A stretch of DNA of 64,000 bases from Clostridium pasteurianum BC1 (GTDB lineage Bacteria; Bacillota; Clostridia; Clostridiales; Clostridiaceae), in the NCBI RefSeq assembly GCF_000389635.1, contig NC_021182.1, forward strand, positions 4,691,925-4,755,924. Direction: 5' to 3'. The notes beneath the pieces were generated by a model. It did not search any database and was not told where the DNA came from. It was given only the letters and a program-made list of their open reading frames with translations. Positions 52,772 through 61,216 of the stretch are shown here, piece after piece. Every line of letters starts with the position of its first letter. Position 1 is the first letter of the stretch. Both the position numbers and the translations under genes were made by a program.

Positions 52772-52898
52772 CAATTCATCTAAACTTAGTGGGAGTTTGT
52801 ATTCCCACTAAGTTTAGATGAATTATCCAAGGACGTAGCCACTCTTTACTCCCACTTGAAGAAGGTGAGAGTATTAGAATGGGTAGTCATCAGATAAA
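52772..52898 (+). repeat. Family-1 repeat, copy G
   Basis: Hairpin I is TTAGTGGGAG / TTCCCACTAAG with both flanks extending the stem (TTCATCTAAAC / GTTTAGATGAA type). Hairpin II arms are GCCACTCTTTACTCCCAC opposite GTGAGAGTATTAGAATGG: a different sequence from the other copies but still pairing. It lies just ahead of the GH32 gene. Confidence 0.82.
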
Positions 52899-53002
52899 TA
52901 AATTTATACCTTCTTATATATTAAAAGCATCTAAAAAAACAAATATGTATACTTCTTCCCACCGTAGCCAGAATATAAACGAGCAAAGTGGAGGTGTTTA
53001 AC

Positions 53003-54577
53003 TTGAAAAAAAGAAAAATTCATAAGATCGAATATAACAAATTAGCTATTTTAATAATTATCTGTTTAATAATATTATCATCTATCTCCTTATTTTTCTA
53101 TCATACAAATAAGAAGATAGATAGAACAGTTATTCATGAAAAACCAAACTATCGGGCAATATATCATTTTACAACACCTGATAAATGGAAGAATGATCCA
53201 CAAAAGCCTATATTTCTTGATGGAAAGTATCATTACTATTATCTCTATAATCATGATTATCCAAATGGTAATGGTACGGAATGGCGGCAGGTCACATCAG
53301 AAGACTTAGTACATTGGAAAGATGAGGGAGTGGCTATTCCTAAATATACAAATAAAAATGGGGATATATGGTCAGGATCCGTGGTTGTTGACACCAAAAA
53401 TACTGCAGGCTTTGGGGAAGGGGCCATTGTGGCCATGGTAACACAACCTTCCGGAAGTGGCAATCAGCAGGAACAATGTCTTTGGTACAGTACAGACAAA
53501 GGAAAAACATTTAAATCTTATGGTGACCAACCCATTATACCAAATCCGGGTACAAAAGATTTTAGAGATCCAAAAATCATCTGGGATTCTCAGAACGACA
53601 AATGGGTAATGCTCCTGGCAGAAGGTACGAAAATTGGCTTTTATGAATCTTACAACCTGAAAAATTGGAACTATACAGGTGGTTTCTTTACGCAAAATAT
53701 AGGTATTGTAGAATGTCCAGATCTTTTTATGATGCAGGCAAACGACGGAACATATAAGTGGATTCTAGGTGCCAGCGCCAATGGTAAATCTTCTGGCAAA
53801 CCCAATACTTATGCCTATTGGATGGGTAGTTACAACGGAAAAGAATTTATCCCATATCAAATTGAACCACAATGGCTGGATTATGGCTTTGACTGGTATG
53901 CAGGGGTGACCTTTGAGAACGGCAATAGCACCGATAAATTTACGAAACGTTATGCTCTAGCCTGGATGAATAACTGGGATTATCCAAACAATACCCCAAC
54001 AATACAAGATGGCTTCAATGGAACGGATTCTATTGTGCGCCAGATCAACTTGAAAAAGCAAGCAGATAATACCTATAGTCTAATCTCACAGCCTGTTGAA
54101 ACCTTGGATAGTCTAATAACGTCAACTGATAATTTTAAACAAATTGAAGTTATTGGGTCAAAAACATTGAAGGTTCAAAGCGAAGCCTACCAACTTGATG
54201 CGGATATAAGTTGGTCGGATGCCAAAAATATAGGCTTTAGGCTTCGAGAGTCATCAGATAAAAGTCGTCATATTGATGTCGGTATTTTTGTTGAAGGACA
54301 ATACTCTTATGTGAATAGAGCTTTTACAGGGCAGCCAGACAAGAGTCAAAAATATATTGAAAGCAAAGCAACCTTTGATACAAGTAAGAAGAATGTTCAT
54401 TTAAAAATTCTCGTTGATAAAACAAGTATAGAAGTATTTGTTGATGATGGTAAGATTACTTACTCAAGTGAAGTCTTTCCTAATTTAAATAATAAAGGAA
54501 TAACTCTTTTTTCTATTGGCGGCAAATCCATATTTCAAAATGTTGTAATAAAACATCTTCGTTCCATCAATAGATAG
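53003..54577 (+). CDS. Membrane-anchored GH32 fructan hydrolase (levanase/LevB type)
   Basis: A 524-residue fructan beta-fructosidase. The start is TTG with GGAGG exactly 8 nt upstream. An uncleaved N-terminal anchor (about 14-33) displays the enzyme outside the cell. The GH32 five-blade propeller begins at WKNDPQKP with nucleophile Asp65 (the usual WMNDPNG is modified), followed by the RDP motif (FRDPKIIW) and the EC motif (VECPDLF) with the acid/base Glu. A C-terminal beta-sandwich follows. Placed after three levansucrases, it would cut levan, as levB follows sacB in B. subtilis. The gene is more GC-rich than its surroundings, a sign of acquisition. Confidence 0.92.
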   Translation: MKKRKIHKIEYNKLAILIIICLIILSSISLFFYHTNKKIDRTVIHEKPNYRAIYHFTTPDKWKNDPQKPIFLDGKYHYYYLYNHDYPNGNGTEWRQVTSEDLVHWKDEGVAIPKYTNKNGDIWSGSVVVDTKNTAGFGEGAIVAMVTQPSGSGNQQEQCLWYSTDKGKTFKSYGDQPIIPNPGTKDFRDPKIIWDSQNDKWVMLLAEGTKIGFYESYNLKNWNYTGGFFTQNIGIVECPDLFMMQANDGTYKWILGASANGKSSGKPNTYAYWMGSYNGKEFIPYQIEPQWLDYGFDWYAGVTFENGNSTDKFTKRYALAWMNNWDYPNNTPTIQDGFNGTDSIVRQINLKKQADNTYSLISQPVETLDSLITSTDNFKQIEVIGSKTLKVQSEAYQLDADISWSDAKNIGFRLRESSDKSRHIDVGIFVEGQYSYVNRAFTGQPDKSQKYIESKATFDTSKKNVHLKILVDKTSIEVFVDDGKITYSSEVFPNLNNKGITLFSIGGKSIFQNVVIKHLRSINR

Positions 54578-54679
54578 AAAAAGAAGTTGTAATTTATTCC
54601 TAGGCCAATTCTTATCCACTACCTATTTCAAAAATAGTATTTAACAGCTAAATCCAGCGTTCTAGTAGCATAAACTCAA

Positions 54680-54724
54680 TTTAGCATGGAAATTTATTGA
54701 AATTCCATGCTAAACTCTTTTTTT
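54680..54724 (+). terminator. Terminator of the fructan cluster
   Basis: TTTAGCATGGAAATT / AATTCCATGCTAAA stem with a 6-nt loop followed by CTCTTTTTTTT. Confidence 0.92.
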
Positions 54725-54771
54725 GCCATTCTAAAGATAATTACTCAGCAATTCTAATTTCAATAAAACTG

Positions 54772-55473
54772 TTATATAAGCCCATATTGTAATGTGAATT
54801 TGTATATGGAATTGCTTTCTATTATCTGGTTTATTAAAAGGAATTTATCCATTGAAATGTTATACTGTTTTGCTTTTTCATATTCGTCTTTATTTCCTGT
54901 TAGAAAAATAGTTCTTGTATTTATTTTATTTTCTTTAACACAATTTCCTACAGAATTATTTAATCCTAAATAATCAATTTTCTTATGAAATTCAATCATT
55001 GTTATTAAAATCACATTTTCTTCTTGATTTGATATAAATTTTTCCTGTTCAGCAATGTTAATAATATTATCAATCACAATATTTGTAGGTTTATACTCAA
55101 ATCCATTTATTTTTTTAGCTATAATATTTCCATTGTTATTTAACGCTTTCATTTTTATACAATATCCACAAACATTGTAGTCGATTACAATGTTTGTATT
55201 AGTATTAGCATTTGGATTTATGCTAATATTTATGTATCCTTGTGGCTTATAATATGCGATATAATCTCCAAAAATAAATACTACCAATGTAACTACTGCC
55301 GCTATAGAAATAACCCATTTCAAAATATGATTCTTACACTTTTTTTGTTCATCTATTATAATCTCTTGTCCAATTTCTACAGCATCACTAATTTTATCTA
55401 TCCTTATAAATTTTCCTTCTTTTGTCAATACAATAAGTTTATCTTTTAATAGCTCCAGTATAATTGCATTCAT
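54772..55473 (-). CDS. rsgI: RsgI-like anti-sigma-I factor
   Basis: A 233-residue single-pass membrane protein. The N-terminal cytoplasmic RsgI domain (about 1-45: AIILELLKDKLIVLTKEGKFIRI) would hold SigI, a transmembrane helix lies at about 51-69, and the outer part (70-233) begins YYKPQGYINISINPNANTNTNIVIDYN, the conserved periplasmic segment of RsgI proteins. No carbohydrate-binding module is attached, unlike many C. thermocellum RsgIs, so the signal it senses is unclear. It begins 10 nt after sigI and is co-transcribed with it. Confidence 0.85.
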   Translation of the reverse strand: MNAIILELLKDKLIVLTKEGKFIRIDKISDAVEIGQEIIIDEQKKCKNHILKWVISIAAVVTLVVFIFGDYIAYYKPQGYINISINPNANTNTNIVIDYNVCGYCIKMKALNNNGNIIAKKINGFEYKPTNIVIDNIINIAEQEKFISNQEENVILITMIEFHKKIDYLGLNNSVGNCVKENKINTRTIFLTGNKDEYEKAKQYNISMDKFLLINQIIESNSIYKFTLQYGLI

Positions 55474-55483
55474 ATATTCACCT

Positions 55484-56185
55484 TCAATTTATATATTCTT
55501 TTATCACTTCATAATCACCAATCAATACTATTACCAATGCAATAATATATATTCTTCCTCTCTCCAGCTTTTTCCTATGCACAAGCATATTACGCTGAAT
55601 TTCCTTTATTGGCAGTCTCCTTACACTTGTCAATCTATTTAGCATTTCTGGTTCGGTTATAATAAGTTGTGCTACATCTTTATAAAGTTTTTTGAGATTT
55701 TCTTGTTTTGGGGATACTTGTACTAATTCAGAAAATTCTATACCCCATTTTTTTAGTTCTTTTTTATATTCTAAAATTTCTAACTTTCTCAGCTCATTTT
55801 CTTTTTCATATTCATATTCTTTCATAGCTTTACTCATCATAGCGTTACTTTCTCTATCATCTTCACCTGTACTAATTTCTTGCAAGCAAATCTTATCTTT
55901 CAATTTTTCATTTTTTCTATAATGGTCTATGTTTCTAAGAATAATAACATGTTTAGCAAAAGTTAAAAATTTACCCCTGCTTTTATCATAAGCTTCAATT
56001 GCTTCCTTGAAAGCCATCATACCAATAGTAAGTTCGTCGTCATATCCATACTCCAAAAATTTTCCTGTTTTCTTGTGTAAAATACTCGCTATAAACGGTT
56101 TATAAGCTTCAATTAATTTATTTAATTCTTCTTGATTCCTCTTAGCTTTTTCTACTCGTTCTTCAAGGGATCTCTTAAGAAACAT
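55484..56185 (-). CDS. sigI: RNA polymerase sigma factor SigI
   Basis: A 233-residue sigma-70-type factor of the SigI group. The region-2-like part is EEYKPFIASILHKKTGKFLEYGYDDELTIGMMAFKEAIEAYDKSRGKFLTFAKHVIILRNIDHYRKNEK-like in order (about 25-100), and the SigI-specific C-terminal domain follows (LPIKEIQRNMLVHRKKLERGRIYIIALVIVLIGDY). SigI factors respond to heat or to polysaccharide sensing through RsgI. Convergent with and next to the fructan genes, it is a candidate regulator of them, but I found no clear SigI promoter there. GAGGTG precedes the ATG. Confidence 0.92.
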   Translation of the reverse strand: MFLKRSLEERVEKAKRNQEELNKLIEAYKPFIASILHKKTGKFLEYGYDDELTIGMMAFKEAIEAYDKSRGKFLTFAKHVIILRNIDHYRKNEKLKDKICLQEISTGEDDRESNAMMSKAMKEYEYEKENELRKLEILEYKKELKKWGIEFSELVQVSPKQENLKKLYKDVAQLIITEPEMLNRLTSVRRLPIKEIQRNMLVHRKKLERGRIYIIALVIVLIGDYEVIKEYIN

Positions 56186-56349
56186 CTTTTCACCTCACTA
56201 AAAAACACTTTATATGTATTCGATATAAAGTTTGTAAATATTAAGGTATTTTTAAATAAAGTTTAATTTAAATAAATTTTTAATTAAACTTTATTTAATC
56301 AGTTATCTATGGAGAAAAATTTATAATTTCTCACAGAGTAAAAATTCAT

Positions 56350-56377
56350 TTTATCTGATGGCTAGCCACCAGATAAA
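56350..56377. repeat. Family-1 minimal remnant, copy H
   Basis: A near-perfect 28-nt palindrome TTTATCTGATGGCTAGCCAC... ending CAGATAAA. It equals the two outer ends of family-1 hairpin II (TTATCCGATGACTAG) joined with everything between them removed. Confidence 0.6.
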
Positions 56378-56514
56378 TATACAAATGTTATCCCCAATCC
56401 AAAAATTAATTTCACAAAAAAAATAAAATAGTATTACACCAGTTGTAAAAAACAATTTTAAGTGCTATTATAATATAATGGGTTAATACTCATTATACTT
56501 TGGAGGTGTTATAT

Positions 56515-57021
56515 ATCAATAAAGATTTAATTTTGAATGAAGGTATTAAGAGCAGAGAAATAAGATTGTCTGGAGAAGATAGCCGCATAATTAAAACAGA
56601 AGAAGCACTTAAACTTGCACGAGAAAGTGATTTAGATTTAGTTATGGTTTCTCCAAATGCGAAACCACCTGTATGTAAAATAATGGATTATAGCAAATAT
56701 ATTTATGAACAATCCAAGAAACTAAAATTGACTAAAAAAAGTCAAAAAATTGTAGTTTTAAAGGAAGTAAGACTTAGTCCTACAATAGAAGAGCATGATA
56801 TAGATATTAAGGCTAATAATGCTAAGAAATTTTTGTCAAATGGCGATAAAGTTAAAGTTTCTATAAGATTTAGAGGTAGACAAAATAATAATACCCAAAT
56901 GGGTAATAAAGTTTTAGACATATTTATCACTAAAATAGGTGATTTAGGGGTAATTGAAAAAGCTCCACAACTTGAAGGTAGAAATATGTTTATGATAGTA
57001 GGTCCTAAAAAACAAGCTTAA
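56515..57021 (+). CDS. infC: Translation initiation factor IF-3, solitary, with AUC start
   Basis: A 168-residue IF-3 with an N-domain (INKDLILNEGIKSREIRL to PPVCKIMDY) and C-domain (VVLKEVRLSPTIEEHDIDIKANNAKKFL; KVSIRFRGRQ; EGRNMFMIVGPKK). It binds the 30S subunit and checks start codons. The start is taken as ATC at 56515, 8 nt after GGAGG; the in-frame TTG at 56500 overlaps the ribosome binding site. AUU/AUC starts are known for infC and allow IF-3 to repress its own translation. The usual rpmI and rplT do not follow; a terminator does. The N-terminal loop is shorter than usual (SGEDSRIIKTEEAL), so this may be a second IF-3. Confidence 0.92.
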   Translation: MNKDLILNEGIKSREIRLSGEDSRIIKTEEALKLARESDLDLVMVSPNAKPPVCKIMDYSKYIYEQSKKLKLTKKSQKIVVLKEVRLSPTIEEHDIDIKANNAKKFLSNGDKVKVSIRFRGRQNNNTQMGNKVLDIFITKIGDLGVIEKAPQLEGRNMFMIVGPKKQA

Positions 57022-57062
57022 TCATAATATTTTTTTATTATATACTTTATAAAGAAATGTTT

Positions 57063-57092
57063 ACCACCTTTTAAAGGTGGTTTTGGTTTTTT
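57063..57092 (+). terminator. infC terminator
   Basis: ACCACCTTT / AAAGGTGGT stem followed by TTTGGTTTTTT. Confidence 0.85.
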
Positions 57093-57116
57093 AATACAAT
57101 AAAAAGGAGAGTTATT

Positions 57117-57602
57117 ATGTATAAGAAAAACTATAAATTAAAAAAGACTATCTCAATGAAACAATTCATAGTAGAATTTGGAGAAAACTTTTCAGAGCAT
57201 ATAAAAAAGAGGCTATTAGAACTTGATGTAAGATGTGTTCTCACAAGGGAAGAAGATGAAAATAGGTTGGATCTAAAACATGTAGAACATACTAAATTTG
57301 ACTGTATATGTGATAATTCTAATAACTCTAAAAAAGAATACGTCTATGGGGAATTTGTTGTGATAGACAATATACTATACTTCTCGGAAAAATGTACGGA
57401 AAATTCTTCTGTTATGCAATCTCCAATTGTAGACACAGTGTATGCTTCTTTAAGTAATGACGATTCTCTAGTTTTTGGAAATACTTCATTAAAAAAAGTG
57501 GATGATATCAACATAGATTATGTCATAGATACCATGCTTACAGTATATCCTGAAGTTTCTCAAAGATATATTGAAATATTAAAGCATATGAGTTCATATT
57601 AA
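57117..57602 (+). CDS. Hypothetical protein downstream of infC
   Basis: I do not recognise this 161-residue protein. The N-terminus is basic (MYKKNYKLKKTISMK), the middle is acidic with two Cys pairs (RCVLTREEDEN, FDCICDN), and there is no signal peptide or membrane helix. AAAAAGGAGAG precedes the ATG. A terminator separates it from infC, so it would need its own promoter or read-through. The coding call rests on length and ribosome binding site. Confidence 0.7.
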   Translation: MYKKNYKLKKTISMKQFIVEFGENFSEHIKKRLLELDVRCVLTREEDENRLDLKHVEHTKFDCICDNSNNSKKEYVYGEFVVIDNILYFSEKCTENSSVMQSPIVDTVYASLSNDDSLVFGNTSLKKVDDINIDYVIDTMLTVYPEVSQRYIEILKHMSSY

Positions 57603-57684
57603 AACTATAACCACAAATTCTACATCATTGTCTAATACAAATATTTACTCATTTTTACTTGTTATTTATTTTTAAATAATTAAA

Positions 57685-58143
57685 TTATTCTTTGTGAAAT
57701 ACCTTCATAACTAATGCAAGTAGACCAGTAGTAATAAGAGGTCCTACAGGAACTCCCCCTAAAAAGGCCGCTGCTGCTATTGATCCTAAAATTAGTGCTG
57801 GCATTACATCTCCATGTCCTTGCACAGTTAAATACTTTAATCCAAGGCCGCTTAAATAGGTAGTAAAGAACGATAATAAAAGTGCAATTATTCCTATCAC
57901 TGAAGTAAGATTATCTTTAATTTTAAAGGGGCTTATGCTTCCATTTGCTATTGGGATAAGTATAGCCGCTATAAGCAGCACAAGCGCCCAAAATACTCCA
58001 CTCTTATCTAAAGCAGGAAAAATATATTTTTCAATATTCAGAAGCTTAATAATTAAAAGTATAGCTGTAGCAACTGACACAGAATTGGCTTTTCCTATTA
58101 TTGAAATGGCTAATATTATCACTAGTATTATATTGGATTCCAA
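57685..58143 (-). CDS. DUF441/UPF0756 family membrane protein
   Basis: A 152-residue integral membrane protein with four hydrophobic segments and the family's conserved region (GLKYLTVQGHGDVMPALILGSIAAAAFLGGVPVGPLITTGLLAL). Function unknown in all bacteria. The start appears to be TTG with GGAGATG about 10 nt upstream. It stands alone, with a family-2 repeat upstream. Confidence 0.88.
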   Translation of the reverse strand: MESNIILVIILAISIIGKANSVSVATAILLIIKLLNIEKYIFPALDKSGVFWALVLLIAAILIPIANGSISPFKIKDNLTSVIGIIALLLSFFTTYLSGLGLKYLTVQGHGDVMPALILGSIAAAAFLGGVPVGPLITTGLLALVMKVFHKE

Positions 58144-58220
58144 ATTATATCATCTCCAAAATAAAGTTCATACTAAAAATAATATTCAGCTATCTATTCT
58201 TATATTCATATTTTGGTCAC

Positions 58221-58272
58221 CTTCAAATAAATAACTAATATATTTAACTTATTATTTATTTGAAGATACCTT
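58221..58272. repeat. Family-2 palindromic repeat, shortened
   Basis: CTTCAAATAAATAA and TTATTTATTTGAAG are exact 14-bp inverses, then ATACCTTAA as in other family-2 right ends. It lies 3 nt beyond the stop of the FtsX-type permease and may act as its terminator. Confidence 0.7.
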
Positions 58273-58274
58273 AA

Positions 58275-60518
58275 TTATTCTCTTCCAGATTTTAATGCTT
58301 CTGTCATAGAAATTTTATTAACCTTCTTTTTACTTAAGACTTTGGATATTTCATAAGTGAGATAGATTACTATAAATCCAACAACAACATAAATATACTC
58401 TATAGTAACTGGGAAATCCATATTCATGCCTTCCGTGACAGATTGAAACATTACCTTCAAACATGCCAGAAGTAATGGTACTCCTAAAACATATCCCAAT
58501 ACGACTATAAAAGAGGAGCTATTTAAAATAAGTGAGTACACTTCCTTATTTTTATAACCCAATACTTTCATAAGTGATATGTTACCTTTATTCTCTTCTA
58601 TAATTAAAGAGGTTACTACGTATATAACTATTAGTCCTATGACAAAGGATATAAGAGCTATACTTCCAATGGAATACTGAAGAGGTTTTGTCATGTTATC
58701 AAGAGCCTTTTTTACATCAGAAATTGTAGTAGAACTTATAAGTTTACCCTCTGGTATATCTATTTTTTTATCACTCCATAATCCCATATAGCTACCTTCT
58801 GGCAATTTAAGCATACTATTAAACTTCCCAATAGGCATATAAATGTAGCTCCCTACGTAACTATCAGCAATACTATCAATAGTAATACTATATTCTCTGG
58901 AATCCAATCTGTTTACAACTTGTATAGTATCCTTTGGTTTAACCTTAAGCTTATCTGCAAGAGGTTTTGTAATAATGACTTCATTGGTACTTAATTTTGC
59001 TCCTGACATGTCTTTAAAGTATATAAACTTTGAATTATTGTTAATTCCATATACAGAAAAACTTGTTTTACTGTCATTCTTTAAAGTAAAAGGTGATACT
59101 GAAAAAACTTCTCCACTAGAGTTTGCTTGTTGCTGGAGAGAATTAAACACATACTCATACTGATATTTATATACATTGCCATAAGTATCCTTAGTCAGTA
59201 AATCCATGGAGCTTTTTGACGCAAAACCCAGAAGCAAAAGCATAGTTGCAAAAATAACTCCCAACAAGAGAAAGACACTTCTTGGTACACTTCTAAGCTG
59301 TTCCCTTATTTTAAACTTAGTAGAAAACTTAAATTTATCAAGCCTTATATTTCTTTCAATAAAACCAACTTTACTACTCTCTTTGCCACCTCTCATCAAA
59401 TCCACTGGTGAATACTTAAGTGTTTTATTTACTATAAAATATCCACAAATAACAAGAAAGATTATAGGTAAGGCTATACTGATTGCAATATATTTTTTAT
59501 TTAATGCTAAAGTATTTAATGGCATATTAAAATATCCCAGCATAAAATCTATCATAGGTCTTGTAGCAATAAATCCCAGTACAGTTCCAATTATTCCGCC
59601 TGATAAAGAAATAAATAATGGATACATAAGGTAATGCTTCATTATCTCCTTTTTTCTGTAGCCCAGTGCATAGAGGGTTCCAATAATTATAGATTCTTTT
59701 TTCAGCATTCTCACCATGACCACTCCTGTTAATATGCAGGTTAGAATGATTATAGCTATTGGCATTGAGGAGCTCATCTGATTTATACTGTCAATTTTTG
59801 CCTTAACATAAGTTATTCTTGGATTTTCACTAGTATTTGTCCATTTTAAAATAACTATATTTTCATCTCTTATATAGTCTTTGAATTTAGAAATTCTATC
59901 CTCTAAACTACTGCTATCCCCTTTAAACTTAATAGCATAAAAAGTATTGCCTTCATTCATATTATTAAAGTCATTTTTACTAATCACTGCTATTCCAAAA
60001 TTATTAGGATCGTTTAGCAAATCACTTTCCTGCTTTATTGGATATATATAATTAGGCAAAGACATAAATCCAGAAATATTAAAATTCCTATCATATATTC
60101 TTATGCTGTCGCCAATTTTCAAATTATTAGCCTTTGCATAGGCAGGATCTATGAGAATTCCACCATTTTTCAAACTATCTCCCTTGATAATTGCAGGTAT
60201 ATCCACCTTTGAATTTTCACTGAATACCCTTAAAACCTTATCTGTAGAAACCGAATAATCTATACTTTTAGTTTCTTCTATAGTCATGTTAAATTTCTTT
60301 TCTAATTCCTCTATATTTGCTAATTTTTTATCTGATACAAAGCTTGCATCTTCCTGATTGTATTTTTCTTGAAAATTGGAAAAGGCAGTTGACATATTGC
60401 TGGAGAGCTGATTAAACATAGTATAAAGCAAGCAGCTTATGATAATGAGCATTAAGGAACCTACATATTGAGACTTATTTTCCAGCATAGTTCGCTTTAT
60501 CTTTTTATTAATAATCAT
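58275..60518 (-). CDS. MacB/FtsX-type ABC transporter permease
   Basis: A 747-residue permease with one N-terminal helix, a large extracytoplasmic domain, and two FtsX blocks of three or four helices each (about 255-375 and 625-740: IAIIILTCILTGVVMVRMLKKESIIIGTLYALGYRKKEI and IALISFVIGLIVIYVVTSLIIEENKGNISLMKVLGYKNKEV). This layout is typical of lipid, peptide or bacteriocin extrusion and mechanotransmission systems. The ATG overlaps the ATPase stop (TAATG). The operon starts with a TetR regulator, so it is likely an inducible export or resistance system. Confidence 0.9.
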   Translation of the reverse strand: MIINKKIKRTMLENKSQYVGSLMLIIISCLLYTMFNQLSSNMSTAFSNFQEKYNQEDASFVSDKKLANIEELEKKFNMTIEETKSIDYSVSTDKVLRVFSENSKVDIPAIIKGDSLKNGGILIDPAYAKANNLKIGDSIRIYDRNFNISGFMSLPNYIYPIKQESDLLNDPNNFGIAVISKNDFNNMNEGNTFYAIKFKGDSSSLEDRISKFKDYIRDENIVILKWTNTSENPRITYVKAKIDSINQMSSSMPIAIIILTCILTGVVMVRMLKKESIIIGTLYALGYRKKEIMKHYLMYPLFISLSGGIIGTVLGFIATRPMIDFMLGYFNMPLNTLALNKKYIAISIALPIIFLVICGYFIVNKTLKYSPVDLMRGGKESSKVGFIERNIRLDKFKFSTKFKIREQLRSVPRSVFLLLGVIFATMLLLLGFASKSSMDLLTKDTYGNVYKYQYEYVFNSLQQQANSSGEVFSVSPFTLKNDSKTSFSVYGINNNSKFIYFKDMSGAKLSTNEVIITKPLADKLKVKPKDTIQVVNRLDSREYSITIDSIADSYVGSYIYMPIGKFNSMLKLPEGSYMGLWSDKKIDIPEGKLISSTTISDVKKALDNMTKPLQYSIGSIALISFVIGLIVIYVVTSLIIEENKGNISLMKVLGYKNKEVYSLILNSSSFIVVLGYVLGVPLLLACLKVMFQSVTEGMNMDFPVTIEYIYVVVGFIVIYLTYEISKVLSKKKVNKISMTEALKSGRE

Positions 60519-61216
60519 TACCACTCAATTCTTTCTGCTGATACAACAGTATCATTAACTATTTGCTCTTCGATTCCACCATTTTTTACCTTGTAGATTC
60601 TATTGGCCATACTACTTATAGCTTCATTGTGAGTTATCATAAGTATAGTTGTACCAAAATCTTTATTTACCTGCTGCAAAAGCTTTAGTATTTCCTTTGA
60701 GGTAGAAAAATCTAATGCTCCTGTGGGCTCATCACATAAGAGCAGCTTTGGATTTTTTACTACTGCCCTTGCAATAGATACCCTTTGCTGTTCCCCTCCG
60801 CTTAACTCCCTTGGAAATCTGTGCTTTTTTTCAAGCATTCCCACTGCCTTCAACACCTCATCTGTGTCTAGTGGATTCTTACTTATATTTGATACCACCT
60901 CAATATTCTCTCCTACAGTAAGATTGGAAATTAAATTATAAAATTGAAATATAAAACCTATATTTTCTCTTCTGTAATCTGTAAGCTGATTATCACTTAA
61001 CTTTGTAATATCCACACCATCTACAGTTACACTACCGGAATCACCACTATCTATACCACCTATTACATTGATCAGAGTGGATTTACCTGACCCTGAAGGT
61101 CCAAGAATTACTCCTATCTCGCCTTTATCCAGTTCTATATTAATACCCTTAAGTACCTCAGTAGTTATTTCTCCTGTAACATAGCTTTTTCTTAAATTTT
61201 CTACTTTTATAAACAT
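60518..61216 (-). CDS. MacB/LolD-type ABC ATPase
   Basis: A 232-residue ATPase: Walker A GPSGSGKST at about 39-47, Q-loop FIFQFYNLI, signature LSGGEQQR, Walker B LLLCDEPTGALD, and H-loop MITHNEA. The LolD-type motifs (EPTGALD) indicate partnership with the FtsX-type permease downstream, with which it overlaps by 1 nt of start/stop. It directly follows the TetR stop codon with no spacer, so all three genes form one operon. Confidence 0.93.
   Translation of the reverse strand: MFIKVENLRKSYVTGEITTEVLKGINIELDKGEIGVILGPSGSGKSTLINVIGGIDSGDSGSVTVDGVDITKLSDNQLTDYRRENIGFIFQFYNLISNLTVGENIEVVSNISKNPLDTDEVLKAVGMLEKKHRFPRELSGGEQQRVSIARAVVKNPKLLLCDEPTGALDFSTSKEILKLLQQVNKDFGTTILMITHNEAISSMANRIYKVKNGGIEEQIVNDTVVSAERIEW

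Noticed and set aside
53257-53695. Minus-strand open frames inside the GH32 gene
   Set aside because: They are antisense shadows of a gene with clear GH32 motifs and have no ribosome binding sites.
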